Source of the DNA: Cyclobacteriaceae bacterium
Lineage (GTDB): Bacteria; Bacteroidota; Bacteroidia; Cytophagales; Cyclobacteriaceae
Assembly (NCBI GenBank): GCA_947458795.1
Contig: CANHCD010000006.1
Span: forward strand, 1-21,699
Direction of reading: 5' to 3'
Length of the DNA: 21,699 bases
Shown here: in pieces, positions 15,773 to 21,699 of the stretch
Layout: every line of letters starts with the position of its first letter
How positions within the stretch are numbered: the stretch's first letter is position 1
The notes under the pieces: model-generated
The model's database searches: none
The model's input: only the letters and a program-made list of their open reading frames with translations
Told to the model about the DNA's origin: nothing
Program-made: the position numbers and the translations under genes

Positions 15773-16555
15773 ATGACTTGTAAACACTATCTCTTTGCGG
15801 CAATCCTATTTTTTTTCCTAGCTCCGCCGCCTACTTTTGGCCAAAACAACCGGCTGAACACCTCCAATCAAATTGGATGGTACACGTACTTTGGAACCTT
15901 CAAGCTCTCCAATAAACTGGGTCTTCATACAGAATATCAATTTCGGAGAAACGAGGTAATCAGCTATTGGCAGCAAAGTTTGTTACGAATTGGATTGAAC
16001 TATTCGCTACATCCAGCTGTCCAAGTGAGGGTCGGTTACGGTTGGATTGAAACTTTTCCCTACGGGGAATACCCCTTAAATGGGTTTGGGAAGCAATTTA
16101 CCGAACACCGGATTTTCCAGATGGCACAACTTTCCCAAAAAGTGGGGAAGGTGGACTTTTCGCATCGATTTATGCTAGAGCAGCGTTTTGTGGGAAAATA
16201 TGCCTCTGCCAATTCGACGCGTGAAGATGAGTTTCCATTACTTCACCGCATGCGGTACATGGTTCGCATGCAAATACCCTTGAAGGGGAATGAAATCCAG
16301 GATAAAACGCCCTATTTGGCAGTTTATGACGAGGTATTTGTTGGCTTCGGGCAACATGTAAATGCCAATGTTTTTGACCAAAATCGAATAGGGGTTTTAC
16401 TCGGCTACCGTTTCAATAAAACGGTCCGATTGGAAGGAGGATATCTCAACCAGACCCTGCAGTACGGAAGGCTGATCAATGGGAAAAATGGGTTTCAACA
16501 CAACAATGGGTTAATCATCAATTCAAATTTCACGCTGGATTTGACAAAAAAGTAG
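15773..16555 (+). CDS. DUF2490 outer-membrane beta-barrel protein
   Basis: Exported protein of 260 residues. The N-terminus MTCKHYLFAAILFFFLAPPPTFGQ is a clear signal peptide, with cleavage probably after TFG-Q. The rest has alternating polar and aromatic strand pattern typical of the DUF2490 family (WYTYFGTFKLSNKLGLHTEY, then YWQQSLLRIGLNYSL, VQVRVGYGWIETFPYGEYP, LEQRFVGKY, LLHRMRYMVRMQIPL, NRIGVLLGYRFN). It is probably an outer-membrane barrel with unknown cargo. DUF2490 has no settled function. It lies 104 bp after the SulP gene on the same strand and may be the outer-membrane end of the inorganic carbon locus, but this is inference. Confidence 0.85.
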   Translation: MTCKHYLFAAILFFFLAPPPTFGQNNRLNTSNQIGWYTYFGTFKLSNKLGLHTEYQFRRNEVISYWQQSLLRIGLNYSLHPAVQVRVGYGWIETFPYGEYPLNGFGKQFTEHRIFQMAQLSQKVGKVDFSHRFMLEQRFVGKYASANSTREDEFPLLHRMRYMVRMQIPLKGNEIQDKTPYLAVYDEVFVGFGQHVNANVFDQNRIGVLLGYRFNKTVRLEGGYLNQTLQYGRLINGKNGFQHNNGLIINSNFTLDLTKK

Positions 16556-16582
16556 TTTAAGGTTCAACTATTCCCCCGCGCA

Positions 16583-16619
16583 CCCCAGGTTTCATCCTCC
16601 GCGGCGGGTAAACCTGGGG
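16583..16619. repeat. Hairpin with 10-bp stem after the DUF2490 gene
   Basis: CCCCAGGTTT (16583-16592) pairs perfectly with AAACCTGGGG (16610-16619). The 17-nt loop carries a further short palindrome (CCGCGG). It lies 28 bp after the DUF2490 stop. No T-tract follows, but it could act as a 3' stabiliser or a degenerate terminator. The GC-rich core resembles the repeat at 20905-20918. Confidence 0.75.
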
Positions 16620-16632
16620 CTATGCATGGTTT

Positions 16633-16650
16633 GATCCGCTGCCGCGGATC
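16633..16650. repeat. Short palindrome GATCCGC/GCGGATC
   Basis: A perfect 7-bp stem (16633-16639 with 16644-16650) closed by TGCC. It sits just after the larger hairpin and has the same GC-rich flavour as the array that follows. Confidence 0.7.
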
Positions 16651-16728
16651 TGGCTTGGAGGAAAATCCTGGAAGAAAGATTTTGGATTGGGATTTTGATT
16701 TAACGGAGGCGAATTTTAATTTTTAGAA

Positions 16729-16902
16729 GGACCCGCTCGGCGGGTCCAATTTCGAATAGCCGCGGGTCCATCCGCTGTGGCGGAAAAAAGAATAGAATGA
16801 TGTTCAGGACCCGCTAGGCGGGTCCAACTTATGAATAACCATGGGTGCAACCCATGGAATAAGAGTAGAATGATGTTCAGTAGGACCCGCAATAGCGGGT
16901 CC
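16729..16902. repeat. REP-like array of three hairpin units
   Basis: Three copies of the stem GGACCCGC/GCGGGTCC occur at 16729-16747 (loop TCG), 16807-16825 (loop TAG) and 16883-16902 (loop AATA). Unit lengths are 78 and 76 nt. Each of the first two units carries a second palindrome between main stems: TCCGC/GCGGA (16771-16784) in unit 1 and CCATGGGT/ACCCATGG (16839-16857) in unit 2. Both units end in TAGAATGATGTTCAG. The secondary palindromes differ in sequence while both keep pairing, as expected for selected structure or for REP family members. There is no cas gene and no unique spacers, so it is not a CRISPR array. Confidence 0.8.
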
Positions 16903-17055
16903 AACATGAAAACTCCATCAGTTAACCAATTCACCCACAAATCCGTTATGAAGAAGGAATTATCGAAGAAATTGATTTTAATCCAATCTTTAGAAACCAC
17001 TAAGGAGGGAATAAGATGTATGTATGAATTTTGTATCCTATAAACAACGCAAGCC

Positions 17056-17502
17056 ATGAACGAAAAAATGAACCGTATGGAGTTTCTGAAGAGCCTAGGG
17101 CTAAAGGGAGCTTCTCTGTTTGCTGTCTACTGTGCTGCCTCAGGGCTAAGTAGCTGCGTCAACGAAAGTATGGACCCAACCAACCCTACCGGTGTGACTG
17201 GAAATGAGTTGATCCTAGACCTGAACTCAGCTGCGTATACCAAACTGAATACGGTGGGCAATTACGTGGTGGTGAGTGGCATCGTCATCGCTCGGGTAAG
17301 TGCTACTGCATTTGCTGCAGTGACGCAGGTATGTTCCCACGAAGGAAGGAGACAAGTAGTTTTTAATTCGGGAGAATTTTACTGCGCTGCACATGGTGCC
17401 AGATTCGATACAGCAGGGAAGGGGCTTAACTCTACGGGTTCACGTGGACTGAAAACTTACGTGACTTTACTTGAAGGAACCACCTTAAAGGTAACCGTAT
17501 GA
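17056..17502 (+). CDS. Rieske [2Fe-2S] lipoprotein
   Basis: Envelope electron-transfer protein of 148 residues. The N-terminus RMEFLKSLGLKGASLFAVYCAASGLSSC has a hydrophobic stretch and ends in a lipobox (LSSC) with Cys34, so the mature protein is probably lipid anchored. The twin Arg of a Tat signal is not seen. Cluster ligands are Cys93 and His95 in QVCSHEG and Cys110 and His113 in FYCAAHGARFD, a C-x-H-x14-C-x2-H arrangement. The two extra cysteines that form the disulfide in high-potential bc1/b6f Rieske proteins are missing, which suggests a lower potential, ferredoxin-like protein. The stop overlaps the next start (ATGA). It is the first gene of a three-gene unit. A start at residue 5 (ATG at 17068) or 8 is also possible. 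Confidence 0.92.
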   Translation: MNEKMNRMEFLKSLGLKGASLFAVYCAASGLSSCVNESMDPTNPTGVTGNELILDLNSAAYTKLNTVGNYVVVSGIVIARVSATAFAAVTQVCSHEGRRQVVFNSGEFYCAAHGARFDTAGKGLNSTGSRGLKTYVTLLEGTTLKVTV

Positions 17503-18494
17503 TTTGGCCTAATTTATTAAGTAAAGGTGCTTTTGGACTCCTTTTTTGCATCCTATTGCTGTTTGGTTCCAGTACATGGACTGCAGTTCAAGCACAGGAT
17601 GACTTGCTTAGTATGCTCGATGAAGAGCAATCCAAGGAGCCTGTTTACACCATGGCTACCTTCAAAGCTTCCCGTCTCATCAATGGGCAGACCATCGAAA
17701 CCATCTCCAAAAACCACCTCAACTTTTGGATTTCTCACCGTTTTGGAGCCGTAAACTCTGGGTTTATCGCCAATTTCTTTGGACTTGACGAAGCCAAAAT
17801 TCGACTAGGGTTGGAATATGGCCTGACAGACCGTTGGCTCGTGGGGGCGGGGAGGAGTTCTCTCGAAAAGACCTACGACCTGTACACCAAATACAAGGTG
17901 CTGCGCCAGTCCAATAAAATGCCTGTCACGGTCACAGCTATGGCGGGCTGGGGGATCAATACCATGCCTACTGGCTATGTGATGGAGTCCGGTTCTACCA
18001 TGAAGTTTGACAACAACATCGAACGCTATTCCTACTGGAGTCAGGTGTTGATAGCGCGCAAGTTTACTGAAAAACTTTCCCTACAGCTTATGCCAACGCT
18101 GATTCACGTGAATAAGGTGGAGGACCCCAGCATCCCCAACCAGCTCTTTGCACTAGGCGCAGGAGGTCGATACAAACTTAGCCAGCGGGTTACGCTCTCT
18201 GCAGAGTACTACTACAGCCTCCGTGAGATTGAAGACGGAGATGAAGAAGATGACGATGACTACGAAGCCAATGCTGCTTTCCCCTATCCTTACCGCAATG
18301 CACTCTCTTTTGGTGTAGACATTGAAACGGGTGGTCACGTATTTCAATTTCACCTCACCAATGCTCGAGGCATGGTCGAAAAGCAATTTATCGGGCAGAA
18401 CGTGGGTGCATGGGAGAAAGGAGACATCTTTTATGGATTCAACATCGCGCGAACCTTCAGTTTTGACAAATCCGCTAGAAATACACACAAATGA
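17499..18494 (+). CDS. DUF5777-family beta-barrel protein
   Basis: Exported protein of 331 residues with a signal peptide ending near residue 32 (LLFCILLLFGSSTWTAVQAQ). The start of the mature protein, DDLLSMLDEE, is typical of this Bacteroidota family, followed by TMATFKASRLINGQTIET and NHLNFWISHRFGAVNSG. The remainder has many amphipathic strand-like segments (IRLGLEYGLTDRWLVGAGRSS, VTVTAMAGWGIN, LSLQLMPTLIHV), consistent with an outer-membrane barrel. An acidic Asp/Glu run (EIEDGDEEDDDDYE, about 243-256) may be a surface loop that binds cations. It overlaps both neighbours by 4 bp (ATGA), so the three proteins are made together. The function is unknown. Confidence 0.88.
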   Translation: MIWPNLLSKGAFGLLFCILLLFGSSTWTAVQAQDDLLSMLDEEQSKEPVYTMATFKASRLINGQTIETISKNHLNFWISHRFGAVNSGFIANFFGLDEAKIRLGLEYGLTDRWLVGAGRSSLEKTYDLYTKYKVLRQSNKMPVTVTAMAGWGINTMPTGYVMESGSTMKFDNNIERYSYWSQVLIARKFTEKLSLQLMPTLIHVNKVEDPSIPNQLFALGAGGRYKLSQRVTLSAEYYYSLREIEDGDEEDDDDYEANAAFPYPYRNALSFGVDIETGGHVFQFHLTNARGMVEKQFIGQNVGAWEKGDIFYGFNIARTFSFDKSARNTHK

Positions 18495-19036
18495 AAAAAT
18501 TGATCCTTTTCTTATGCTCCTTCCTGGTTCTTGGAAGCGGTTTGTCCTATGGTCAAGCCTTGTACAGAACTTCCGTGGGGGAGGTGTCCTTTTTTTCCAA
18601 AACCCCAGCGCTAGACATTGAGGCGCTCAACAAGAAGGCGGGAGCCATACTCAATGCAAGCACCAGAGACTTGGCGATACAGATGAAAATCACCGATTTT
18701 CAGTTTCCCAACAAGCTGATGCAGGAGCACTTCAATGAGAACTACCTAGAAAGTGAGAAATTTCCTACGGGCAAGTTTGCAGGTAAAATCACGGAAGTGG
18801 TAGACCTCAGCAAACCGGGAACCTATCCGGTAACTGCAGCCGGCAACCTCACCATCCATGGGGTGACCAAGCCTGTTACAGTCAAGGGAACTATTGTGGC
18901 TACAGCTACGGAGTTGAAGGTAACCTTTGCCTTTACCGTACGCACCGAAGACTACAAGATTGAGGTGCCCACCCTCGTATTCAATAAAATTGCAGAGGTA
19001 ATTGAAATCAGCGGAAAGCTGAATTTGGTAAAGTAG
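18491..19036 (+). CDS. YceI-family lipocalin-like protein
   Basis: Periplasmic protein of 181 residues with a clear signal peptide (MKKLILFLCSFLVLGSGLSYG, cleavage before QALYR). YceI-family features are the strand-rich body, MQEHFNENYLESEKFPTGKF and the conserved GNLTIHGVTKPVTVKGTI. Members bind polyisoprenoids or related lipids such as isoprenoid quinones. Its position after a Rieske protein and a DUF5777 barrel suggests a role in lipid or quinone handling in an envelope redox process, which is inference. It overlaps the DUF5777 gene by 4 bp. It converges with the sulfatase gene, 30 bp away, with no obvious terminator between. Confidence 0.92.
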   Translation: MKKLILFLCSFLVLGSGLSYGQALYRTSVGEVSFFSKTPALDIEALNKKAGAILNASTRDLAIQMKITDFQFPNKLMQEHFNENYLESEKFPTGKFAGKITEVVDLSKPGTYPVTAAGNLTIHGVTKPVTVKGTIVATATELKVTFAFTVRTEDYKIEVPTLVFNKIAEVIEISGKLNLVK

Positions 19037-19066
19037 GAGGGGCTATTGCTGTTTTATTGGGACCAA

Positions 19067-20707
19067 TTACTTTACAAGAATTGTTGTTTCACTTGTTTTA
19101 AATCCAATTCTGTAAGTATTCACAAGTATAGTCTCACCAGGAACGGCAGCGAAGGGCATGGAATAGAGCTTCCAAGGTTCATTTTTCGATTTCCGATACC
19201 CAAATGAAGCACCTGGTGTGGAAGATTTCAAACTTATTTTTCCGCCTTGATAGGCTGATTCTGCTGGGGAAGTTTCTGGTGGGCTATCCTTTCCTCCCCA
19301 CCAATTGCGGACCATGGACATTTCGTCTAATGCACCCAAATCACCATAGGTGAGCACCCAATCTTCATGAGCATTCCGAAGCTCTCTTAATTTCTCTTCA
19401 TAAAGAGTATTTCCAATCAGATTTTTAAATTCCCAAGGATCACTTTTGGTATGGTAGAGTTCTTCTGCAGGTTTGGTTGGAGCAAACCAGCGGGCTTGAT
19501 TTGCATTGAGTAATCCTTTTGAGTTCAACGCTAAAAGGTGAATCATCAGGGGATTTTGAAGTCTATACTTGACATTCTGGTAGTTTGGCTTTTCGGGCAT
19601 GTAATTTCGAATGTATTTGAATTCACCATCGGTAACAGCTCTTACTCGATCGTATTCGGAGTCCATACGGTCTCGGGCGGCAAAACTATATTTTCTTGGA
19701 GTTGCTGATTTTTGTGGACCTAAAAATGCTTGCCCTTGCATGGATTCAGGAATGGGTACTCCGGCCAAAGAAAGTAAGGTTGGCGCAAAATCCACAAAGC
19801 TAATTAACTCATTGGATTGGCTACCGGCTTCAAGAAATGGAGCTTTTATCAACAGTGGTGCCCTCAAACCTCGATCATAAAGTTCTCGCTTGAAATAGGG
19901 CATGCCGTCGCCATGATCGGAGAAAAAGAAGATAATTGTATTTTCATACAGCCCATCTTCCTTTAGTTGCGCAACTACCTCACCTACTTGCTTGTCCATC
20001 CGCATGGCATTGGTAATAAAACGTGCCAATACTCTTCGCGTGAGTGAATCGTCTGGATATACAGGTGGTACACTGATTTCTTCTGGGCGAACTAATAGTT
20101 CCTCATGTTCCCGCATCCAAACTTGGGATTCATGGGTAACCATAAAATTAAAAATGGAAAAAAAGGGCTGTGTGGAATCGGGTCTATTTCTGTAGTGGGC
20201 CTTCGCACCACTTTCATCCCACATCGTTACAGGACTTTCAAATTGGTAATCTTCTTTCGAGTTGTTGCTGGTGTAATATCCTGCGCTACGCAATAGCTCG
20301 GGATAGGTCTTCATTCCTGCGGGAAGGACCGTGGAATAACCTTTGAATCCGGGTGGATAGGCATCAAGAGTAACAGCAGAAGTAGCTAATGTACGCATGT
20401 GCATTGCTCCGATGGAGGTTTGGTATGCTCCAGTGATTAAAGCTGCCCGGCTTGGAGCGCATACTCCAGCGGTGGCAAACACTTGGTTGTATTGAACAGA
20501 TTCAGCTGCAAGGGCATTGAGAAAGGGAGTTTTTCCTCCTGTGCCTCCATAGGACTCTAGATGCTGAGGGGATAAATCCTCGCATACAATCCATACTATA
20601 TTTGGAGGGCTTGGTTGGGCTATTTTTTGAGCAAAAAGACCTTTTATTGATAAGAAAGGTAAAACTAAGAGGAGAAGAATCTTATAACTACGATAGGATT
20701 GGTTCAT
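19067..20707 (-). CDS. Secreted type I (formylglycine-dependent) sulfatase
   Basis: Hydrolyses a sulfate ester, probably from a sulfated polysaccharide, outside the cytoplasm. From the ATG at 20707 it has 546 residues; a GTG at 20716 would add three. Signal peptide: MNQSYRSYKILLLLVLPFLS..., cleavage near LFA-QK. The active-site motif CAPSR (Cys83 to Arg87) supplies the formylglycine. Metal-binding residues are expected at Glu43/Asp44 (VCEDLS, in place of the usual DD) and at Asp264/His265 (FFFSDHGDG). After the sulfatase domain, about residues 485-546 form a small beta domain (GKISLKSSTPGASFGYRKS...), resembling the CHB_HEX C-terminal domain. No SusC/SusD or sulfatase-maturation gene is nearby. 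The upstream region has a palindrome over a possible promoter. Confidence 0.93.
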   Translation of the reverse strand: MNQSYRSYKILLLLVLPFLSIKGLFAQKIAQPSPPNIVWIVCEDLSPQHLESYGGTGGKTPFLNALAAESVQYNQVFATAGVCAPSRAALITGAYQTSIGAMHMRTLATSAVTLDAYPPGFKGYSTVLPAGMKTYPELLRSAGYYTSNNSKEDYQFESPVTMWDESGAKAHYRNRPDSTQPFFSIFNFMVTHESQVWMREHEELLVRPEEISVPPVYPDDSLTRRVLARFITNAMRMDKQVGEVVAQLKEDGLYENTIIFFFSDHGDGMPYFKRELYDRGLRAPLLIKAPFLEAGSQSNELISFVDFAPTLLSLAGVPIPESMQGQAFLGPQKSATPRKYSFAARDRMDSEYDRVRAVTDGEFKYIRNYMPEKPNYQNVKYRLQNPLMIHLLALNSKGLLNANQARWFAPTKPAEELYHTKSDPWEFKNLIGNTLYEEKLRELRNAHEDWVLTYGDLGALDEMSMVRNWWGGKDSPPETSPAESAYQGGKISLKSSTPGASFGYRKSKNEPWKLYSMPFAAVPGETILVNTYRIGFKTSETTILVK

Positions 20708-20725
20708 GTTTTTCACTTTTGAAAC

Positions 20726-20762
20726 ATTTAACCTTAAGTTATCACTTTTTAGGTTAAATCAA
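20726..20762 (-). promoter_or_regulatory. Palindromic operator/promoter candidate of the sulfatase
   Basis: Perfect 9-bp inverted repeat ATTTAACCT / AGGTTAAAT (20726-20734 with 20751-20759, 16-nt gap), ending 18 bp before the ATG. On the minus strand, TTG (20762-20760), an 18-nt spacer and TAACTTAA (20741-20734) form a weak promoter that the repeat brackets. This fits binding of a dimeric regulator at a spacing of about 25 bp centre to centre. Confidence 0.4.
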
Positions 20763-20868
20763 TGGTTGAATGAAATCCAATTGAGGGATAGAAACCCTTC
20801 TAAATTCTCCTTTAAGGTTTACGAGAATTTATTTTTTCGTTTTTGATGAACGACTAGTTGACTCGGAA

Positions 20869-20929
20869 TCTCGCGAAGTCGAAAGGCCTGCCTTCCGCGT
20901 CTTGCCCGCCGCCGCGGGTCTTGGCGAGA
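20869..20929. repeat. GC-rich inverted repeat element
   Basis: The element is bounded by TCTCGC (20869-20874) and GCGAGA (20924-20929) and contains CCCGC/GCGGG (20905-20909 with 20914-20918). Its composition contrasts sharply with the AT-rich flanks. The core resembles the hairpin at 16583-16619, so both may belong to one dispersed intergenic repeat family. Confidence 0.55.
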
Positions 20930-20966
20930 CTAAATGTTTTTAATATTTTAAAAAAAAATAAGCTCA

Positions 20967-20990
20967 CGCAAAGACGCAAAGACGCCAAGG
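20967..20990. repeat. Tandem 8-bp repeat (CGCAAAGA, CGCAAAGA, CGCCAAGG)
   Basis: Two exact and one degenerate copy of CGCAAAGA lie head to tail. From memory, this motif (readable as QRRKDAK in one frame) recurs in intergenic DNA of many environmental bacteria; I cannot confirm that here. It lies just after the GC-rich inverted element. Confidence 0.75.
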
Positions 20991-21070
20991 GCGGTAATTC
21001 GTTGTTTCTGCCTGCCGCTACGGATGCAACTTGTAGACAAAAAAAAAGATTAATGTGCTTAGCTAGCAGT

Positions 21071-21104
21071 TTAGGGTAGGAGGCATGTCTAATGCCAACC
21101 CTAA
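21071..21104 (-). terminator. Hairpin after the TPR gene
   Basis: TTAGGGT (21071-21077) pairs with ACCCTAA (21098-21104), and inside it GGCAT (21082-21086) pairs with ATGCC (21092-21096) across a small internal loop. It lies 22 bp after the TPR stop codon on the minus strand. The T-tract on that strand is about 24 nt further on (21039-21047), too far for a standard intrinsic terminator. Confidence 0.35.
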
Positions 21105-21125
21105 TTGTACAGATGAATCAAGAGC

Positions 21126-21699
21126 TTACCTACAATACGTACTTAATGGATCTGCGGCACTTTCTAGCCCTAGTTCTAAAGCTCTACTCCAATCAGAACA
21201 AGCTCCTTTTTTATCTCCAAGTCTATGTTTAGAAAAACCTCTGGAGTAATACGCTTCGAAAAAATTTGGAAAATGCTCTAAAGCTTTGTCATAGTCGGCA
21301 ATTGCGCCTTCATCGTCTCTGAGCTTGGACCTAGCAGAACCCCTGTCGTAATAGATCGCTCTATAATTAGGGTTAAGGTCTAATGCTATATTAAAATCAG
21401 TAATCGCACCTTCGTAGTCCTTTAATTTAATTTTAGCCAATCCTTTATTGGAATAAGCATCTGCGTAATTGGGGTTAATCTCAATTACTTTATTGTAATC
21501 CATAATGGCGCCTACATAGTCTTGCAATTCAATTTTGATATTTGCTCTATTGCTGTAAGCTTGTACATATCTGGGGTTGATTTCTAAAACCTTGTCATAG
21601 TCGCCTAAAGCGCCTTCTAAATCTTGCAGACTATACTTAGCAATGCCTCTGAAGTAATAGGCATCTTCAAAATTGGGATCAAGTTGAACTACCTTATCA
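21126..21699 (-). CDS. Tetratricopeptide repeat protein, C-terminal part (5' end outside window)
   Basis: The frame is open to the right edge, so the gene continues beyond the window; the TTG at 21527 is internal to a repeat. About 190 residues are visible: five full TPR units of 34 residues and part of another. Typical units read AYSNRANIKIELQDYVGAIMDYNKVIEINPNY and AYSNKGLAKIKLKDYEGAITDF, with the small/aromatic TPR pattern. The tail after the last unit is short (GKHRLGDKKGACSDW-like helix, then ESAADPLSTYCR). TPRs mediate protein contacts; no partner can be named. The repeats are similar at the DNA level too, pointing to recent duplication. The function of the missing N-terminal part is unknown. 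Confidence 0.9.
   Translation of the reverse strand, partial: DKVVQLDPNFEDAYYFRGIAKYSLQDLEGALGDYDKVLEINPRYVQAYSNRANIKIELQDYVGAIMDYNKVIEINPNYADAYSNKGLAKIKLKDYEGAITDFNIALDLNPNYRAIYYDRGSARSKLRDDEGAIADYDKALEHFPNFFEAYYSRGFSKHRLGDKKGACSDWSRALELGLESAADPLSTYCR

Larger units (their letters stand above)
16556..17055. other. Gene-free region rich in hairpins
   Basis: The 500 bp between the DUF2490 gene and the Rieske gene hold no convincing gene. The first 350 bp are a set of GC-rich palindromes (listed separately). From 16903 onward the sequence is ordinary AT-rich leader. Near the end, TAAGGAGG (17001-17008) precedes two very short overlapping frames (ATG at 17016, 3 codons; ATG at 17020, 7 codons) that stop before the Rieske start. 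Confidence 0.7.
20763..21070. other. Spacer with repeat remnants, no gene
   Basis: Between the sulfatase promoter and the TPR gene I see no convincing gene. A GC-rich structured segment (20869-20929), a tandem 8-bp repeat (20967-20990) and a run of nine to ten A residues (about 21039-21048) are the visible features. The rest is AT-rich. Confidence 0.65.

Noticed and set aside
16729..16902. Possible CRISPR array
   Set aside because: The repeated units are hairpins with partly similar intervening sequence, only three copies with uneven lengths, and no cas genes are present.
16716..17057. 113-codon open frame on the minus strand
   Set aside because: It is built from the palindromic repeats and AT-rich leader; its open state follows from repeat composition and no family pattern is visible.
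19037..19066. Shared bidirectional terminator between yceI and the sulfatase gene
   Set aside because: No stem with a T-tract can be formed in the 30-bp gap.
20858..21079. 73-codon open frame on the plus strand
   Set aside because: It is a reading of the GC-rich inverted element and the CGCAAAGA repeat; such frames are repeat artefacts.

Overview
The window looks like chromosomal DNA of a Bacteroidota bacterium, most likely Cytophagales and near Cyclobacteriaceae/Algoriphagus (inference from gene content and style, no database search). Supporting signs are: almost no Shine-Dalgarno sequences before starts; promoter-like TTTG...TAnnTTTG elements of the Bacteroidota sigma type; a tRNA without encoded CCA; a lipoprotein and beta-barrel rich gene set (DUF5777, DUF2490, YceI); and a secreted sulfatase. 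Base composition is moderate and looks even, except in intergenic hairpin repeats that are visibly GC-rich.

Layout. 1-1586: the 3' part of polyphosphate kinase ppk1, entering from the left edge. 1587-1933: AT-rich spacer with a promoter-like element followed by a strong terminator, a candidate small RNA. 1934-3226 (minus): sucC followed 10 nt later by tRNA-Arg(TCG) and its terminator. 3364-4020: a LolD-type ABC ATPase, divergent from sucC. 4021-4470 (minus): the peroxiredoxin bcp, abutting it tail to tail. 4570-5418: an EamA-type transporter. 5454-8080: a tight operon of pncB, pncA and a hotdog thioesterase (NAD salvage). 8089-8995 (minus): a DJ-1/PfpI protein and an ABM-domain protein with overlapping ends.

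9163-16555 is the most notable block. It holds a small exported protein of unknown function, dabA and dabB (energy-coupled inorganic carbon uptake) overlapping by one base, a SulP anion transporter with a STAS domain, and a DUF2490 outer-membrane protein. I read this as a dissolved inorganic carbon accumulation locus in a probable heterotroph. It could feed bicarbonate to anaplerotic carboxylases. DabA keeps all four predicted carbonic-anhydrase-like zinc-site residues. DabB keeps the Glu and Lys of the proton channel but appears to lack a His typical of NuoL-like subunits.

16556-17055 is a gene-free stretch with at least eight hairpins. Three units of about 77 nt share a GGACCCGC...GCGGGTCC stem, a REP-like palindrome array. 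17056-19036 is a second compact cassette joined by two ATGA overlaps: a Rieske 2Fe-2S lipoprotein, a DUF5777 beta-barrel protein and a YceI lipocalin-like protein, probably an uncharacterised envelope redox/lipid system.

19067-20707 (minus) is a secreted sulfatase with a palindromic, operator-like upstream region. 20708-21125 holds interspersed repeat debris, including an 8-bp tandem CGCAAAGA repeat. 21126 to the right edge (minus) is a TPR protein whose 5' end lies outside the window.
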